This document shows positions 8,353 through 16,728 of a DNA stretch of 64,000 nt, piece by piece. Within the stretch, counting starts at the first letter, position 1. Each line of letters begins with the position of its first letter. The notes beneath the pieces are model-generated. The model saw nothing but the letters and a program-made list of their open reading frames with translations, had not been told where the DNA came from and searched no databases. The DNA comes from JBGSIC01 sp041751875. Its GTDB lineage: Bacteria > Bdellovibrionota > FAC87 > UBA2466 > JACKAF01. The translations under genes were made by a program, and so were the position numbers. The stretch is taken from the NCBI GenBank assembly GCA_041751875.1, contig JBGSIC010000013.1, positions 310,001-374,000 of the forward strand, read 5' to 3'.

Positions 8353-8520
8353 ATGTTTTACTTTGGAAAATCTTTACAAGCAGCGGCTCTTGCCGTCACC
8401 GCCCTAGCACTTTATGTGGGCATGACTGAGGTTCAGATCAAAACCGAGCTCACGATGCTGTGTTTTGGGGTTGCTCTCTTTATTATTGGCCGCATGGTGG
8501 AGAAGCGAGGAAGCGTCTAA
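8353..8520 (+). CDS. Small two-helix membrane protein, coupled to yebC
   Basis: An open frame of 55 residues starting MFYFGKSLQAAALAV and ending MVEKRGSV. It has two hydrophobic stretches (residues about 8-23 and 34-48: LTMLCFGVALFIIG) and a basic tail, so it is a likely two-helix inner-membrane hairpin. Its TAA stop shares the A with the yebC ATG (TAATG at 8518), which means translational coupling. Function unknown; it is not a recognised family to me. The start-codon context is GGCCG-ATG with no strong ribosome-binding site. Confidence 0.6.
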   Translation: MFYFGKSLQAAALAVTALALYVGMTEVQIKTELTMLCFGVALFIIGRMVEKRGSV

Positions 8521-9275
8521 TGTCGGGTCATAATAAGTGGAGCAAAGTTAAGCACACCAAGGGTCCGCTGGACGCAAAGCGCGGCAAAGTCTTTTCCAAG
8601 CTCATCAAGGAAATCACGGTTGCCGCAAAAATGGGGGGCGGTGATCCGGATGGCAACCCTCGCCTCCGCCAAGCCATTCTCGAAGCCAAAACGAGCAGCA
8701 TGCCCAAAGACAACATTGAGCGCGCTATTAAAAAAGGAACGGGCGAATTGCAAGATGGCGCCGCTATCGAATCGTTTACTTATGAAGGATATGGTCCCGG
8801 TGGGGTTGCGATCCTGATTGAGACCGCCACCGATAACAAAAACCGCACTGTTTCTGAACTGCGTAGCATGTTTAAAAACGGCGGCGGCGCTTTGGGCGAA
8901 GAAGGCAGCGTGGCCTGGATGTTTGAACCCTACGGCCAGATTCTTTTTGATGCCAAGCAACATAGCGAGGACCAGGTGATGGAAGTCGCGCTCGAGGCGG
9001 GCGCGCAGGATGTGTCAGCGGCCGAAGACTTGGTGGAAGTGCGCACCGGCACAACCGACATTTATAAGGTAAAAGACGCTTTCGAAAAGGTAGGCATGCA
9101 CCCTACTTCCGCCACGCTCTCTTTTCTCCCGAAAACGCCTCTGGACGTGGAAGACAAAGCCGTGGCCAGTAAACTCCTGGCGCTTCTTCACAATGTGGAA
9201 GATCATGACGACGTGCAGAAAGTGCACACCAATATGCATCTGAGCGACGAACTTCTCGCTCAGGTCTCCTCCTAA
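8520..9275 (+). CDS. yebC: YebC/PmpR family transcription/translation regulator
   Basis: A 251-residue YebC-family protein. The start MSGHNKWSKVKHTKGPLDAK is diagnostic (family: SGHSKWanIkHkK...D). Further signatures are NPRLRQAILEAKTSSMPKDNIERAIKKG, YEGYGPGGVAILIE and TATDNKNRT. These proteins act in the cytoplasm as DNA-binding regulators or, for YebC2 types, help ribosomes through polyproline. ATG 8520 is chosen over the longer frame from 8460 because it matches the family start and overlaps the upstream small gene. Its position just before ruvC-ruvA-ruvB is common in proteobacteria. Confidence 0.96.
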   Translation: MSGHNKWSKVKHTKGPLDAKRGKVFSKLIKEITVAAKMGGGDPDGNPRLRQAILEAKTSSMPKDNIERAIKKGTGELQDGAAIESFTYEGYGPGGVAILIETATDNKNRTVSELRSMFKNGGGALGEEGSVAWMFEPYGQILFDAKQHSEDQVMEVALEAGAQDVSAAEDLVEVRTGTTDIYKVKDAFEKVGMHPTSATLSFLPKTPLDVEDKAVASKLLALLHNVEDHDDVQKVHTNMHLSDELLAQVSS

Positions 9276-9330
9276 GATAGAATCATGGGGTGACTAATTA
9301 GTTAGTCCGCGTCTAAATGGGGAGATGAGT

Positions 9331-9819
9331 GTGCGCATCTTGGGTGTGGATCCGGGTACCTACCAATTCGGTGTGGGATGCATCGAACGCCATGGCCAGA
9401 CATTTAAAATGATATTTGTCGAGGCTATCGGTGCGCCAAAATCCAAACACCTTTACGAACGACTGGGCATTATCCAGGAGCGCTTCATGCAGCTCCTCGA
9501 TGAGCTCAAACCCGAAGCCATGGCCATTGAAGATTTGTTTTTTCAGAAAAACCACCGCGCCGCCTTTCATCTTGGCCTCTCCCGGGGAATCGCCATAGCG
9601 GCGTGTTTGCAGAAGAAAATTCCTATTTACGAATACCCACCGGCTACAATTAAATCCGTGGTGACGGGTCATGGCAGAGCGGATAAAGAACAAGTCAAGC
9701 GCATGACAGAGATGCAACTAGGACAGAAACTGGAAGTCAGTTTTGATGCGAGCGACGCACTAGCGATCGCGCTCTGCCACGCGGTTCAACGTCGGCTTCC
9801 AGATAGAGGACTTTCATGA
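9331..9819 (+). CDS. ruvC: Crossover junction endodeoxyribonuclease RuvC
   Basis: Resolves Holliday junctions by symmetric nicking. The start RILGVDPGTYQFGVG carries the first catalytic Asp; AIEDLFFQKN carries the Glu; FDASDALAIALCHA carries the last two Asp residues. GHGRADKEQVKRM is the conserved DNA-binding loop. Length is about 162 residues, as usual. I prefer the GTG at 9331 because GGGGAG lies at 9319-9324, 6 bases upstream; an in-frame ATG at 9325 touches this site directly and is too close. The gene ends 4 bases inside ruvA. Confidence 0.95.
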   Translation: MRILGVDPGTYQFGVGCIERHGQTFKMIFVEAIGAPKSKHLYERLGIIQERFMQLLDELKPEAMAIEDLFFQKNHRAAFHLGLSRGIAIAACLQKKIPIYEYPPATIKSVVTGHGRADKEQVKRMTEMQLGQKLEVSFDASDALAIALCHAVQRRLPDRGLS

Positions 9820-10478
9820 TCGGTTTTCTTCAAGGCACCGTGATTTCCAAACAAATGGAAAGTCTGCAATGCGTGGTGAAAGCAGGCGACGTGGGTTACG
9901 AAATGATTGTCTCGCGCCGTTTGTTCGATTCCCTTGAAACCGAAACCACCTCTTCTCTTTGGGTGCACACGCACGTGAAAGAAGGTGTGTTCGCGCTCTA
10001 CGGTTTTGCTTCGGAAACAGAAAAGAAACTCTTTCGCGTTCTTCTATCAGTCTCTGGCCTTGGCCCCAAAACCGCGCTTTCGCTTTTAAGCGAACACGGC
10101 CCGGAGCATCTTGTTCAGCTCATATTAAATAAAAAGGCGTCTGACATTGCCGCGGCTCCTGGCGTGGGAAAAAAGTCAGCAGATAGAATTGTGATGGAAC
10201 TTCTTCCCAAGCTCGAGAAGCTTGCTTGGTTGCAAGACGTAAAAGGCGCGCTCTTGCCTTCGCTCCCTAAACAAAAAAGTGAAGCAGGCACCGTACAAGA
10301 TGATTTATCAACGGCACTGTTAAACCTGGGCTATTTACCAGCCCAGGTGAAACCGCTAGTCGCCCAACACTTTCGTGATCACGATTCTGAAGAACTTGGT
10401 TTTGAAGCGCACCTGCGCATTTTACTCAATACGATTTCTGGACGCGGCCCCGGTGCGGCGCAAGGGTTGGATAACTAA
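9816..10478 (+). CDS. ruvA: Holliday junction branch migration protein RuvA
   Basis: RuvA tetramers bind the four-way junction and load RuvB. The N-terminal OB domain (MIGFLQGTVISKQ, VVKAGDVGYEMIVS, LWVHTHVKEGVFALYGFAS) is followed by the two helix-hairpin-helix motifs (VSGLGPKTALSLLSEHG and APGVGKKSADRIVMEL). The C-terminal three-helix domain (LSTALLNLGYLPAQVKPLV) contacts RuvB. There are 220 residues, slightly longer than usual because of the linker. The ATG overlaps the ruvC stop (ATGA), and ruvB starts 2 bases after the stop, so the three are one operon. Confidence 0.95.
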   Translation: MIGFLQGTVISKQMESLQCVVKAGDVGYEMIVSRRLFDSLETETTSSLWVHTHVKEGVFALYGFASETEKKLFRVLLSVSGLGPKTALSLLSEHGPEHLVQLILNKKASDIAAAPGVGKKSADRIVMELLPKLEKLAWLQDVKGALLPSLPKQKSEAGTVQDDLSTALLNLGYLPAQVKPLVAQHFRDHDSEELGFEAHLRILLNTISGRGPGAAQGLDN

Positions 10479-10480
10479 GC

Positions 10481-11521
10481 ATGGAAGAATTTGAATCTCC
10501 CATTTTGGATTACAAGCAGCACCCGGAAGATGTGCCGCCCGATAATTCTTTGCGCCCCAAAAGTTTGGTCGATTTCATCGGGCAACCTTCCTTAAAAGAA
10601 AAACTCAAAATCTTTATTGATGCCGCCAAAGGGCGCAAAGAGCCGCTTGATCACATGCTTCTGCACGGGCCTCCGGGCTTGGGCAAGACTTCTCTCGCGC
10701 ACCTTATGGCGCGCGAGCTCGGCGTAGGCGTGGTATCGACGTCAGGTCCGGCTCTTGAGAAATCCGGGGACTTAGCGGCCATTCTCACCAACCTCAACCC
10801 GCGCGATATTCTTTTTGTCGATGAGATTCACCGTTTAAATAGAGTGGTGGAAGAATCGCTCTACCCCGCCCTGGAAGATTTTCATCTCGATATTGTATTG
10901 GGCCAAGGCCCCAGCGCGCGCGTGATGAAACTCAGTCTTCCGCCTTTTACTTTGGTGGGAGCCACCACGCGCGCAGGGCAGCTCACATCTCCCTTGATGG
11001 GAAGATTCGGCATTGTATTTCGGCTGGACTACTACGACCCATCAAGCCTTCAAGCGATTCTTATTCGCTCGGCAAGCATCATGGCATGTCGGATTGAAGA
11101 GGGCGGCGCTCTGGAAATTAGCCGGCGTGCGCGTGGCACCCCTCGTATCGCCAATCGTCTACTTCGCCGTGTACGTGATTTCGCCCAAGTGAAAGCCGAA
11201 GGAGTGGTAACCCAGAAAGTTGCTTCTCAAGCGCTCGATATGCTCGAAGTTGATGGCTGCGGACTCGATCATATGGACAGACTCTGCCTGCGCACCATCA
11301 TTGAAAAGTTTGGCGGCGGTCCGGTCGGCATTGAAACTCTAGCTTCGGCTCTAAGCGAAGAGCGCATGACTCTAGAAGACGTGTACGAGCCCTACCTTAT
11401 TCAAAATGGCTATCTCGATAGAACCAAACGCGGCAGGGTGGCCACCTCTCTTGCCTACAAACACCTAGGCATAAAAGACCCCCGCATCCCTGAAAAAGAC
11501 CAGTTTTCGTTATTGGAGTAG
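10481..11521 (+). CDS. ruvB: Holliday junction branch migration ATPase RuvB
   Basis: The AAA+ motor of the RuvAB complex, 346 residues. Visible: DNSLRPKSLVDFIGQ (N-terminal AAA+ start), Walker A LLHGPPGLGKTSLAH, Walker B ILFVDEIHRLN, sensor I in TLVGATTRAGQLTSPL, arginine finger region MGRFGIVFRLDYY, and the winged-helix end FGGGPVGIETLASALSEE with EPYLIQNGYLDRTKRGRVAT. It acts in recombination repair in the cytoplasm. It is the last gene of the yebC-ruvCAB block. A gap of about 100 bases follows before the sensor kinase. Confidence 0.97.
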   Translation: MEEFESPILDYKQHPEDVPPDNSLRPKSLVDFIGQPSLKEKLKIFIDAAKGRKEPLDHMLLHGPPGLGKTSLAHLMARELGVGVVSTSGPALEKSGDLAAILTNLNPRDILFVDEIHRLNRVVEESLYPALEDFHLDIVLGQGPSARVMKLSLPPFTLVGATTRAGQLTSPLMGRFGIVFRLDYYDPSSLQAILIRSASIMACRIEEGGALEISRRARGTPRIANRLLRRVRDFAQVKAEGVVTQKVASQALDMLEVDGCGLDHMDRLCLRTIIEKFGGGPVGIETLASALSEERMTLEDVYEPYLIQNGYLDRTKRGRVATSLAYKHLGIKDPRIPEKDQFSLLE

Positions 11522-11623
11522 CCAGCAAGTTTTGGCCCTCCGCAAAAATCTCAATAATATTGACCATTCAGGCGTTTAAACCGACTTCGTTTGCAGCATG
11601 GCGTTAGCGGTGCTAGTTCTCAA

Positions 11624-13024
11624 ATGATGTTCAAAAAGCAGCACCCCCCTTCTACCTACATTGTGGGATTGGGTTTCTTTTTGTTTTTGGTTTTTTCCAC
11701 CACAATCGGTTCGCTGTTTTTTCTCAAATCAAAATTGTCTCAGCACCACGAAACGATTCTCTCTTCGACGCAAGATCTGATACCCGCAATGCGCCTACGC
11801 TCGGCCCTGGAAAATGCGGTGGCTAGCGACAGAGGCTTTCTTCTCACCGGGCGCCTGGATTTCATAGACCGTCTTGAAGCCTCTGTTCGGGATTTTGAGA
11901 ACCAGCTTATCGAGTTAAAAAGCCGCGCTCGTACCGTAGAAGATGAGCGACTCATTGCTGTGATTGAAAAAGAAACGCAAGAGCACCACGATGCTCTTGA
12001 GCACCTACTAGCCTTGCGCACAAAGGATGGCATGAGTGATCAAGCACTTGCGGTTTTGAAAGAACAGGTTTTTCCCGAGCGCTTTGATGTGCAAGATTCG
12101 GTGCGCGCCCTGGTGGACTACAAAGAACAAGTGTCCACCAAGATGGAAACAGATTCCCGGGCAGCCAGTGCGAAAGCCGCAACAAGAACGATCATTGTCA
12201 CTTCCCTTTCCTTGATGCTTCTCATTTGGCTGTCTCTACTCTTAAGTCGAAAGCTCGCTTTTCTCTACGAAGAATCCAAAAAGTCGGAGAAAAAGATTCA
12301 AAAACTCGCCAGAGAGCTAGCCCGTTCCAATGCGGAGCTAGAACGCTTTGCGTCTGTTGCGTCACATGATTTGCGTTCTCCGCTAAACACACTAACCAGT
12401 TTCGGAACCCTGCTTCAAGAGCGAGCGCAAAACTGGAACGATCCTGAGTCAGAAAAGTTTCTCGGCCACATCACGAGGGGCGCAAAAAAAATGCGCGAGC
12501 TCATTGATAATTTAATCAACTACGCGCAGGTGAATAACGGAAAAATCACTTCGCAGTCGGTTTCCCTAGAAGAACTGATGAAAGAAATAAAGTCAGGGTT
12601 GCAAACCGAATTAGCCATGACAAAGACTGTGCTGTTTTATGAAGACTTGCCAGAATTAGTTGGCGACCCTATTCAGTTGCGTCAGCTTTTTCAAAATCTC
12701 ATCGCCAATTCGATTCGTTACCGCTCAAGCGAGTCCCCGCTCATCCGCATTATCGCCAGAGATAAAGGTTCTCAGTGGGAAATTTCGGTAAAAGATAACG
12801 GTATCGGAATGGACATGAAGCACACCGAATCGATTTTTAAACCCTTCATCCGGTTGCACTCCCATGACGATCGGCCCGGCACAGGCTTGGGACTGACTAT
12901 CTGCAAAAGCGTGGTCGAGCGTCACGGTGGCAAGATTTGGGTGCGCTCTGAAAAAGGCATGGGAACAGAATTCTTTTTCACGCTACCAAAAGTTTCTGCG
13001 CAAATGGATAAGCTAGGCTCGTGA
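11624..13024 (+). CDS. Membrane sensor histidine kinase with CHASE3-like sensor
   Basis: A 466-residue kinase. One membrane helix (about 12-34, YIVGLGFFLFLVFSTTIGSL), a periplasmic helical sensor of about 140 residues resembling CHASE3 (RSALENAVASDRGFLLTG), a second helix (TIIVTSLSLMLLIWLSLLL), a short coiled coil, then HisKA with the phospho-acceptor His in SVASHDLRSPLNTL (about residue 248) and HATPase_c with N box LFQNLIANSIRYR, G1 VKDNGIGMD and G2 GTGLGLTICKSVVERHGG. It lacks a receiver domain, and no response regulator is adjacent, so its partner is elsewhere. The ATG at 11624 (or 11627) is preferred to the upstream TTG frame at 11591. Its end overlaps the convergent gene by 12 bases. 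Confidence 0.88.
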   Translation: MMFKKQHPPSTYIVGLGFFLFLVFSTTIGSLFFLKSKLSQHHETILSSTQDLIPAMRLRSALENAVASDRGFLLTGRLDFIDRLEASVRDFENQLIELKSRARTVEDERLIAVIEKETQEHHDALEHLLALRTKDGMSDQALAVLKEQVFPERFDVQDSVRALVDYKEQVSTKMETDSRAASAKAATRTIIVTSLSLMLLIWLSLLLSRKLAFLYEESKKSEKKIQKLARELARSNAELERFASVASHDLRSPLNTLTSFGTLLQERAQNWNDPESEKFLGHITRGAKKMRELIDNLINYAQVNNGKITSQSVSLEELMKEIKSGLQTELAMTKTVLFYEDLPELVGDPIQLRQLFQNLIANSIRYRSSESPLIRIIARDKGSQWEISVKDNGIGMDMKHTESIFKPFIRLHSHDDRPGTGLGLTICKSVVERHGGKIWVRSEKGMGTEFFFTLPKVSAQMDKLGS

Positions 13025-13609
13025 GCGAGACGCCATTTTTTTTCGCATCACAAGAATTTCCGCTGCCATGTAAACCATCATACTTACGGTAACGCCCACT
13101 CCTTTGAGGAGAGCCCACGCTGTTGTCGACCAATAGAAGGCCGCATAGGTGGCTAAAATTGCGTGTAAGAAAAAGAAAAGCCCCAGCCGGATGCTAAACC
13201 CGTGGAATTGCGCTCTCATAAGCCCCGCTTTTTCTGGCGGCAACGTTTTGAAGGTTCCCTGCTTTTCCGCAAGCGTGGTTAAAAGCGGCTTTCCCATCAT
13301 CACCGTTCCCCACAGCACGCCCGCCATGACTGTTTCGAGAATTGCGGGTTGGAGCTTAAACCAAATGCCGTCTTGGAAAGCGACTGAGATACCCCCTAGT
13401 AGAATAATCAAAAGGCCCGCTACCCAAGTAATGGTTTGCACTTTGCCGTACTTGAACCATTCGAAAGAAATTTCTCCCACCGCAAACACAATGCCGGCCA
13501 CCGCTCCCCAGAGCGGCCCATAAAGTTCCTCCACCGCCGTAAAGGCGATAATCGGAAGAAGTCCTCCGAGAAGAAGGGCCCGTTTTGAAGAGGTCTGAGT
13601 TTGGGTCAT
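13013..13609 (-). CDS. Intracellular septation protein A (YciB/IspZ) homologue
   Basis: A 198-residue integral membrane protein with five to six helices. The family signature is clear: GLLPIIAFTAVEELYG, ISFEWFKYGKVQTITWVAG, LLIILLGGISVAFQDGIWFK and LQPAILETVMAGVLWGTV. The C-terminal third is more diverged and ends basic (MRKKMASRSRA). YciB proteins sit in the inner membrane and interact with the elongation/division machinery; the exact role is unsettled. ATG 13609 is chosen over the longer frame because AGGTG precedes it. The gene is convergent with the histidine kinase. Confidence 0.8.
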   Translation of the reverse strand: MTQTQTSSKRALLLGGLLPIIAFTAVEELYGPLWGAVAGIVFAVGEISFEWFKYGKVQTITWVAGLLIILLGGISVAFQDGIWFKLQPAILETVMAGVLWGTVMMGKPLLTTLAEKQGTFKTLPPEKAGLMRAQFHGFSIRLGLFFFLHAILATYAAFYWSTTAWALLKGVGVTVSMMVYMAAEILVMRKKMASRSRA

Positions 13610-13639
13610 AAGCCACACCTAGAGGCAATAGCGACGCCT

Positions 13640-13667
13640 TTGACTTTACTAAATTTTTTATTAATAT
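13640..13667 (+). promoter_or_regulatory. Putative sigma-70 promoter for htpX
   Basis: TTGACT (13640-13645), 16 bases, then TAATAT (13662-13667) on the plus strand, in an A/T-rich gap. It would give a leader of about 140 bases before htpX. The leader contains a hairpin with ACAAACGG at 13706-13713 and CCGTTTGT at 13724-13731, and a smaller CCAAC/GTTGG stem just before it. Confidence 0.45.
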
Positions 13668-13813
13668 CAACACGTTAAATGACACCCAACAACCTTGTGG
13701 TTGGCACAAACGGGTGTTCGGTTCCGTTTGTATTTCTCGAAGATTGCAGGCAATGTGTGGCCTGAAAGAGTGCCCGCAGTTCAAGCGCGGCATTTCAAAG
13801 GAGAGCAGAGTAA

Positions 13814-14734
13814 ATGATTAAGCGCGTGTTCTTGTTATTGGTCGTCAACATTCTTGTGATCACGACCATCACCATCGTCTTGGGTTTCCTAGGCGTCGGC
13901 AGTTTCATCGACCCCTCAGCAGGCGGACTCGATTACGGCTCACTCTTTATTTTCTGTGCTTGTTTCGGTTTTGTCGGTGCTTTCATCTCGCTCGGTCTAT
14001 CTCGAATCATGGCGAAAATGATGATGCGCGTGAAGGTCATCAACCCGACCAAACCCGGCACTTCTTTAGAACGAGATTTAATTTCAACGGTTCATCGTCT
14101 GGCCCGTAAAGCGGGTCTGCCGGCAATGCCTGAAGTGGGCATTTACCAAAGCCCTGAAGTAAACGCATTTGCCACAGGCCCCACGAAATCCCGTGCGCTT
14201 GTTGCCGTATCGACAGGTCTTTTGGAACGCATGGATACCGCAGCAGTCGAAGGTGTGCTTTCTCATGAAATCGCGCATGTGGCTAACGGGGATATGGTTA
14301 CGATGACGCTCATTCAAGGTGTCATCAACACGTTTGTGATGTTCTTAGCGCGTGTTGCTGCGTGGGGTATTACGCAAGCCATGGGAGGCCGCGACCGTGA
14401 TTCGGGGCCTTCGCCGCTCGTGTACCACATGGTGGTCATTCTTTTTCAGATTGTCCTAAGCATTTTTGGTTCGATGGTCGTAAACTACTTCTCGCGCTGG
14501 AGAGAGTTCCGCGCCGATGCGGGTGGAGCCACTCTTGCCGGAAAGCAGAAAATGATTCACGCGCTGCAAGCTTTGGGGCGTTCGGCGCAGCTTGTGGATG
14601 AATCGCACGAGTCGGTAGCGACGTTAAAAATCAACGGCAAAAAAGAAAAGAGCAAGGGCTTTATGCATCTCTTCTCGACGCATCCGAGTTTGGAATCGCG
14701 CATCGCAGCTTTGCAAGCGTCTTCAATAGGCTAG
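13814..14734 (+). CDS. htpX: Membrane zinc metalloprotease HtpX
   Basis: HtpX is an inner-membrane M48 protease that degrades misfolded membrane proteins in envelope stress. Two N-terminal helices (residues 4-25 and 35-60), then the cytoplasmic protease part with EGVLSHEIAHVANGDMV (HExxH zinc site), further helices, and the downstream Glu in FRADAGGATLAG. The ending HLFSTHPSLESRIAAL is family-typical. It has 306 residues, a usual length. AAAGGAGAG lies before the ATG. trpS begins 3 bases after its stop, so they are probably co-transcribed. The long structured leader could carry regulation. Confidence 0.96.
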   Translation: MIKRVFLLLVVNILVITTITIVLGFLGVGSFIDPSAGGLDYGSLFIFCACFGFVGAFISLGLSRIMAKMMMRVKVINPTKPGTSLERDLISTVHRLARKAGLPAMPEVGIYQSPEVNAFATGPTKSRALVAVSTGLLERMDTAAVEGVLSHEIAHVANGDMVTMTLIQGVINTFVMFLARVAAWGITQAMGGRDRDSGPSPLVYHMVVILFQIVLSIFGSMVVNYFSRWREFRADAGGATLAGKQKMIHALQALGRSAQLVDESHESVATLKINGKKEKSKGFMHLFSTHPSLESRIAALQASSIG

Positions 14735-14737
14735 GGA

Positions 14738-15736
14738 ATGAAGAAAACTGTCTTAACGGGGATTAAGCCCACGGGAATGCTTCACTTGGGCAATCTCATT
14801 GGCGCCATCCGCCCTGCGCTGAAACTCGCCGAAGATGCCAGCGCGCGCTGTTTTTATTTCATCGCTGATTACCACGCGCTCACCACCGTTCACGACCCGA
14901 AGCAAATGGCTGAGCTAACCAGTCAGGTCACGGCCGGGTGGCTTTCTTGTGGTCTTGATCCGAATAAGAACACGATTTACCGCCAAAGTGACGTGCCCGA
15001 AACCTTTGAACTCGCCTGGGTGCTTTCGTGCTTTGCCGGCAAGGGTCTTTTAAATCGCGCGCACGCTTACAAAGCCGTTGTGCAGGAAAACGAAAAAGAC
15101 GCCAAAAAAGATCCCGATGCGGGTATCAGCATGGGGCTTTTTAATTATCCGGTTTTGATGGCCGCCGATATTTTGCTTTTTGATACCGACGAAGTGCCAG
15201 TGGGTGAAGATCAAGTGCAGCACATTGAGATTGCACGCGACATCGCTCAGCGCTTCAACCACACCTACGGCGAAGTGCTCAAGGTTCCTAAAGCGGTTAT
15301 TCAAAAGGCGGCCCTTGTGCCAGGGCTTGATGGCCGCAAGATGAGTAAATCTTACGACAACACCCTTCCTCTTTTTGAGGACTCGGCCAAACTGCGTAAG
15401 ATGATCATGAAGATTCAAACCGATTCCACACCCCCTGAGGCGCCGAAAGACCCGGCCGCTTCTACCATCTTTTCTTTGTATGAACTCGTAGCAACCCCTG
15501 AGCAGGTAAGCGCGCTTCGCACCCGCTACCAATCGGGTATCGGTTGGGGGGAAGCGAAACAGGCTCTTTTTGAGGTCTTAGACGCCCAGCTAAAAGGGCC
15601 GCGCGAAGCCTACACGAAGCTCGTGGCAAACCCCTCTGAGCTCGAAAAAACCCTCCAAAAAGGGGCGCAGGAAGCCCGCAAAGTCGCTTCAAGCGTGCTT
15701 GGCCGGGTGCGCAAAGCAACGGGGATTGGTAAATAG
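14738..15736 (+). CDS. trpS: Tryptophanyl-tRNA synthetase
   Basis: Charges tRNA-Trp. A class I synthetase of 332 residues: HIGH-type motif in GIKPTGMLHLGNLIGAI, the tryptophan pocket region YFIADYHALTT, VPVGEDQVQHIEIARDIAQRFN, and the KMSKS loop DGRKMSKSYDNTLPLF. The anticodon-binding C-terminal part is present to the end (VRKATGIGK). No leader peptide or T-box can fit in the 3-base gap to htpX, so expression depends on the upstream promoter. A palindrome-poor 110-base gap follows before scpA. Confidence 0.97.
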   Translation: MKKTVLTGIKPTGMLHLGNLIGAIRPALKLAEDASARCFYFIADYHALTTVHDPKQMAELTSQVTAGWLSCGLDPNKNTIYRQSDVPETFELAWVLSCFAGKGLLNRAHAYKAVVQENEKDAKKDPDAGISMGLFNYPVLMAADILLFDTDEVPVGEDQVQHIEIARDIAQRFNHTYGEVLKVPKAVIQKAALVPGLDGRKMSKSYDNTLPLFEDSAKLRKMIMKIQTDSTPPEAPKDPAASTIFSLYELVATPEQVSALRTRYQSGIGWGEAKQALFEVLDAQLKGPREAYTKLVANPSELEKTLQKGAQEARKVASSVLGRVRKATGIGK

Positions 15737-15852
15737 CCGTTACTAATGGTATTTTTATCCGCATTCGGCCCACAAAAAGCCAAGTTCCGGGCAGTTGCTG
15801 TGTGCTATCAACGCGCGGGTAACGGCCTGAGAAAAATGATAGATAGGTGAGC

Positions 15853-16719
15853 ATGCAGCCAGAGGTATCCTCACATTTAGCCGTGGCGGACGCGCCTGCG
15901 ATTATCGATTCGATACTCAACGAAGCGCCCACACAAAAGTCTTCTTCTGCAATTGAGGAAGACTACCGTATTCGGATTCCTTCCTTTGAAGGCCCTCTTG
16001 ATTTGCTTTTGCATCTCATTCGCAAAGAACAAATTGATATCGATGACATTCCGATTTCACTTATTTGCACGCGCTACCTAGAGCATCTGGAAGTTTTAAG
16101 TTCTTTCGACATGGACTTGGCCGGTGAGTTCATGGTCATGGCCGCAACGCTCATGTTTTTAAAGTCTCAGGTTCTTCTGCCCAAGGAAGAAACGCCTGAG
16201 GACGCTGAAGCTGACCCGCGAATGCCTTTGGTGCAGCAGCTTTTGGAATACGAACGCTTTAAAAAAGCGGCTGAAGAGTTAGACAAGATTCCCTGGATGT
16301 TTAGAGATTTGTATCCGCGCCCGCTTCTCGCGATGGATGATTTCGTGCCCAAGTATTCGCCTGAAGAAGCGCCGGTGGAACCCATTGAAACCTACCCGCT
16401 CTTAATTGGCTTAAAGACGTGCCTTGATCGCACGCACAGAAAGCCCGTGGAAATTCATTCGCAGTCTGCTTCCTTAAAAGAAAGCGTTTCTTTGATGAAG
16501 GATGAATTTGAAAAAGAAGGCACCGACTTTATTGAGCTCACCACTCTTTTTCCGGTGCAGCAGGGTCGTTACCGGCTCATTATTAGTTTCTTAGCGATGC
16601 TGGAACTTGCGCGCATGAAGTTTGTAGAAATTATCCAAACCCGAACCTTCGGGCCCATTCAGGTAAAGGCGGTCAAACCGCTGAAAGACTTGGATATGGG
16701 AATGTTGGATCAGTTTTAG
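15853..16719 (+). CDS. scpA: Segregation and condensation protein A (kleisin)
   Basis: The kleisin subunit of the SMC-ScpAB condensin. The signature FEGPLDLLLHLIRKEQIDIDDIPI with the LDLLLHLI core is diagnostic, followed by AGEFMVMAATLMFLKSQVLLP. The C-terminal winged helix (LTTLFPVQQGRYRLIISFLAMLELARMKFVEI) binds the SMC cap. ATG 15853 is preferred: AGGTGAG lies just upstream, although GTG 15847 is in frame. The first 40 residues are an extra, low-similarity lead. It is followed 9 bases later by scpB, as in most bacteria. Confidence 0.95.
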   Translation: MQPEVSSHLAVADAPAIIDSILNEAPTQKSSSAIEEDYRIRIPSFEGPLDLLLHLIRKEQIDIDDIPISLICTRYLEHLEVLSSFDMDLAGEFMVMAATLMFLKSQVLLPKEETPEDAEADPRMPLVQQLLEYERFKKAAEELDKIPWMFRDLYPRPLLAMDDFVPKYSPEEAPVEPIETYPLLIGLKTCLDRTHRKPVEIHSQSASLKESVSLMKDEFEKEGTDFIELTTLFPVQQGRYRLIISFLAMLELARMKFVEIIQTRTFGPIQVKAVKPLKDLDMGMLDQF

Positions 16720-16728
16720 AGGACAAAG

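Noticed and set aside
9276..9330. gactaattagttagtc palindromic stretch before ruvC
   Set aside because: Only the inner 8 bases are a perfect palindrome; it is too short to claim an operator.
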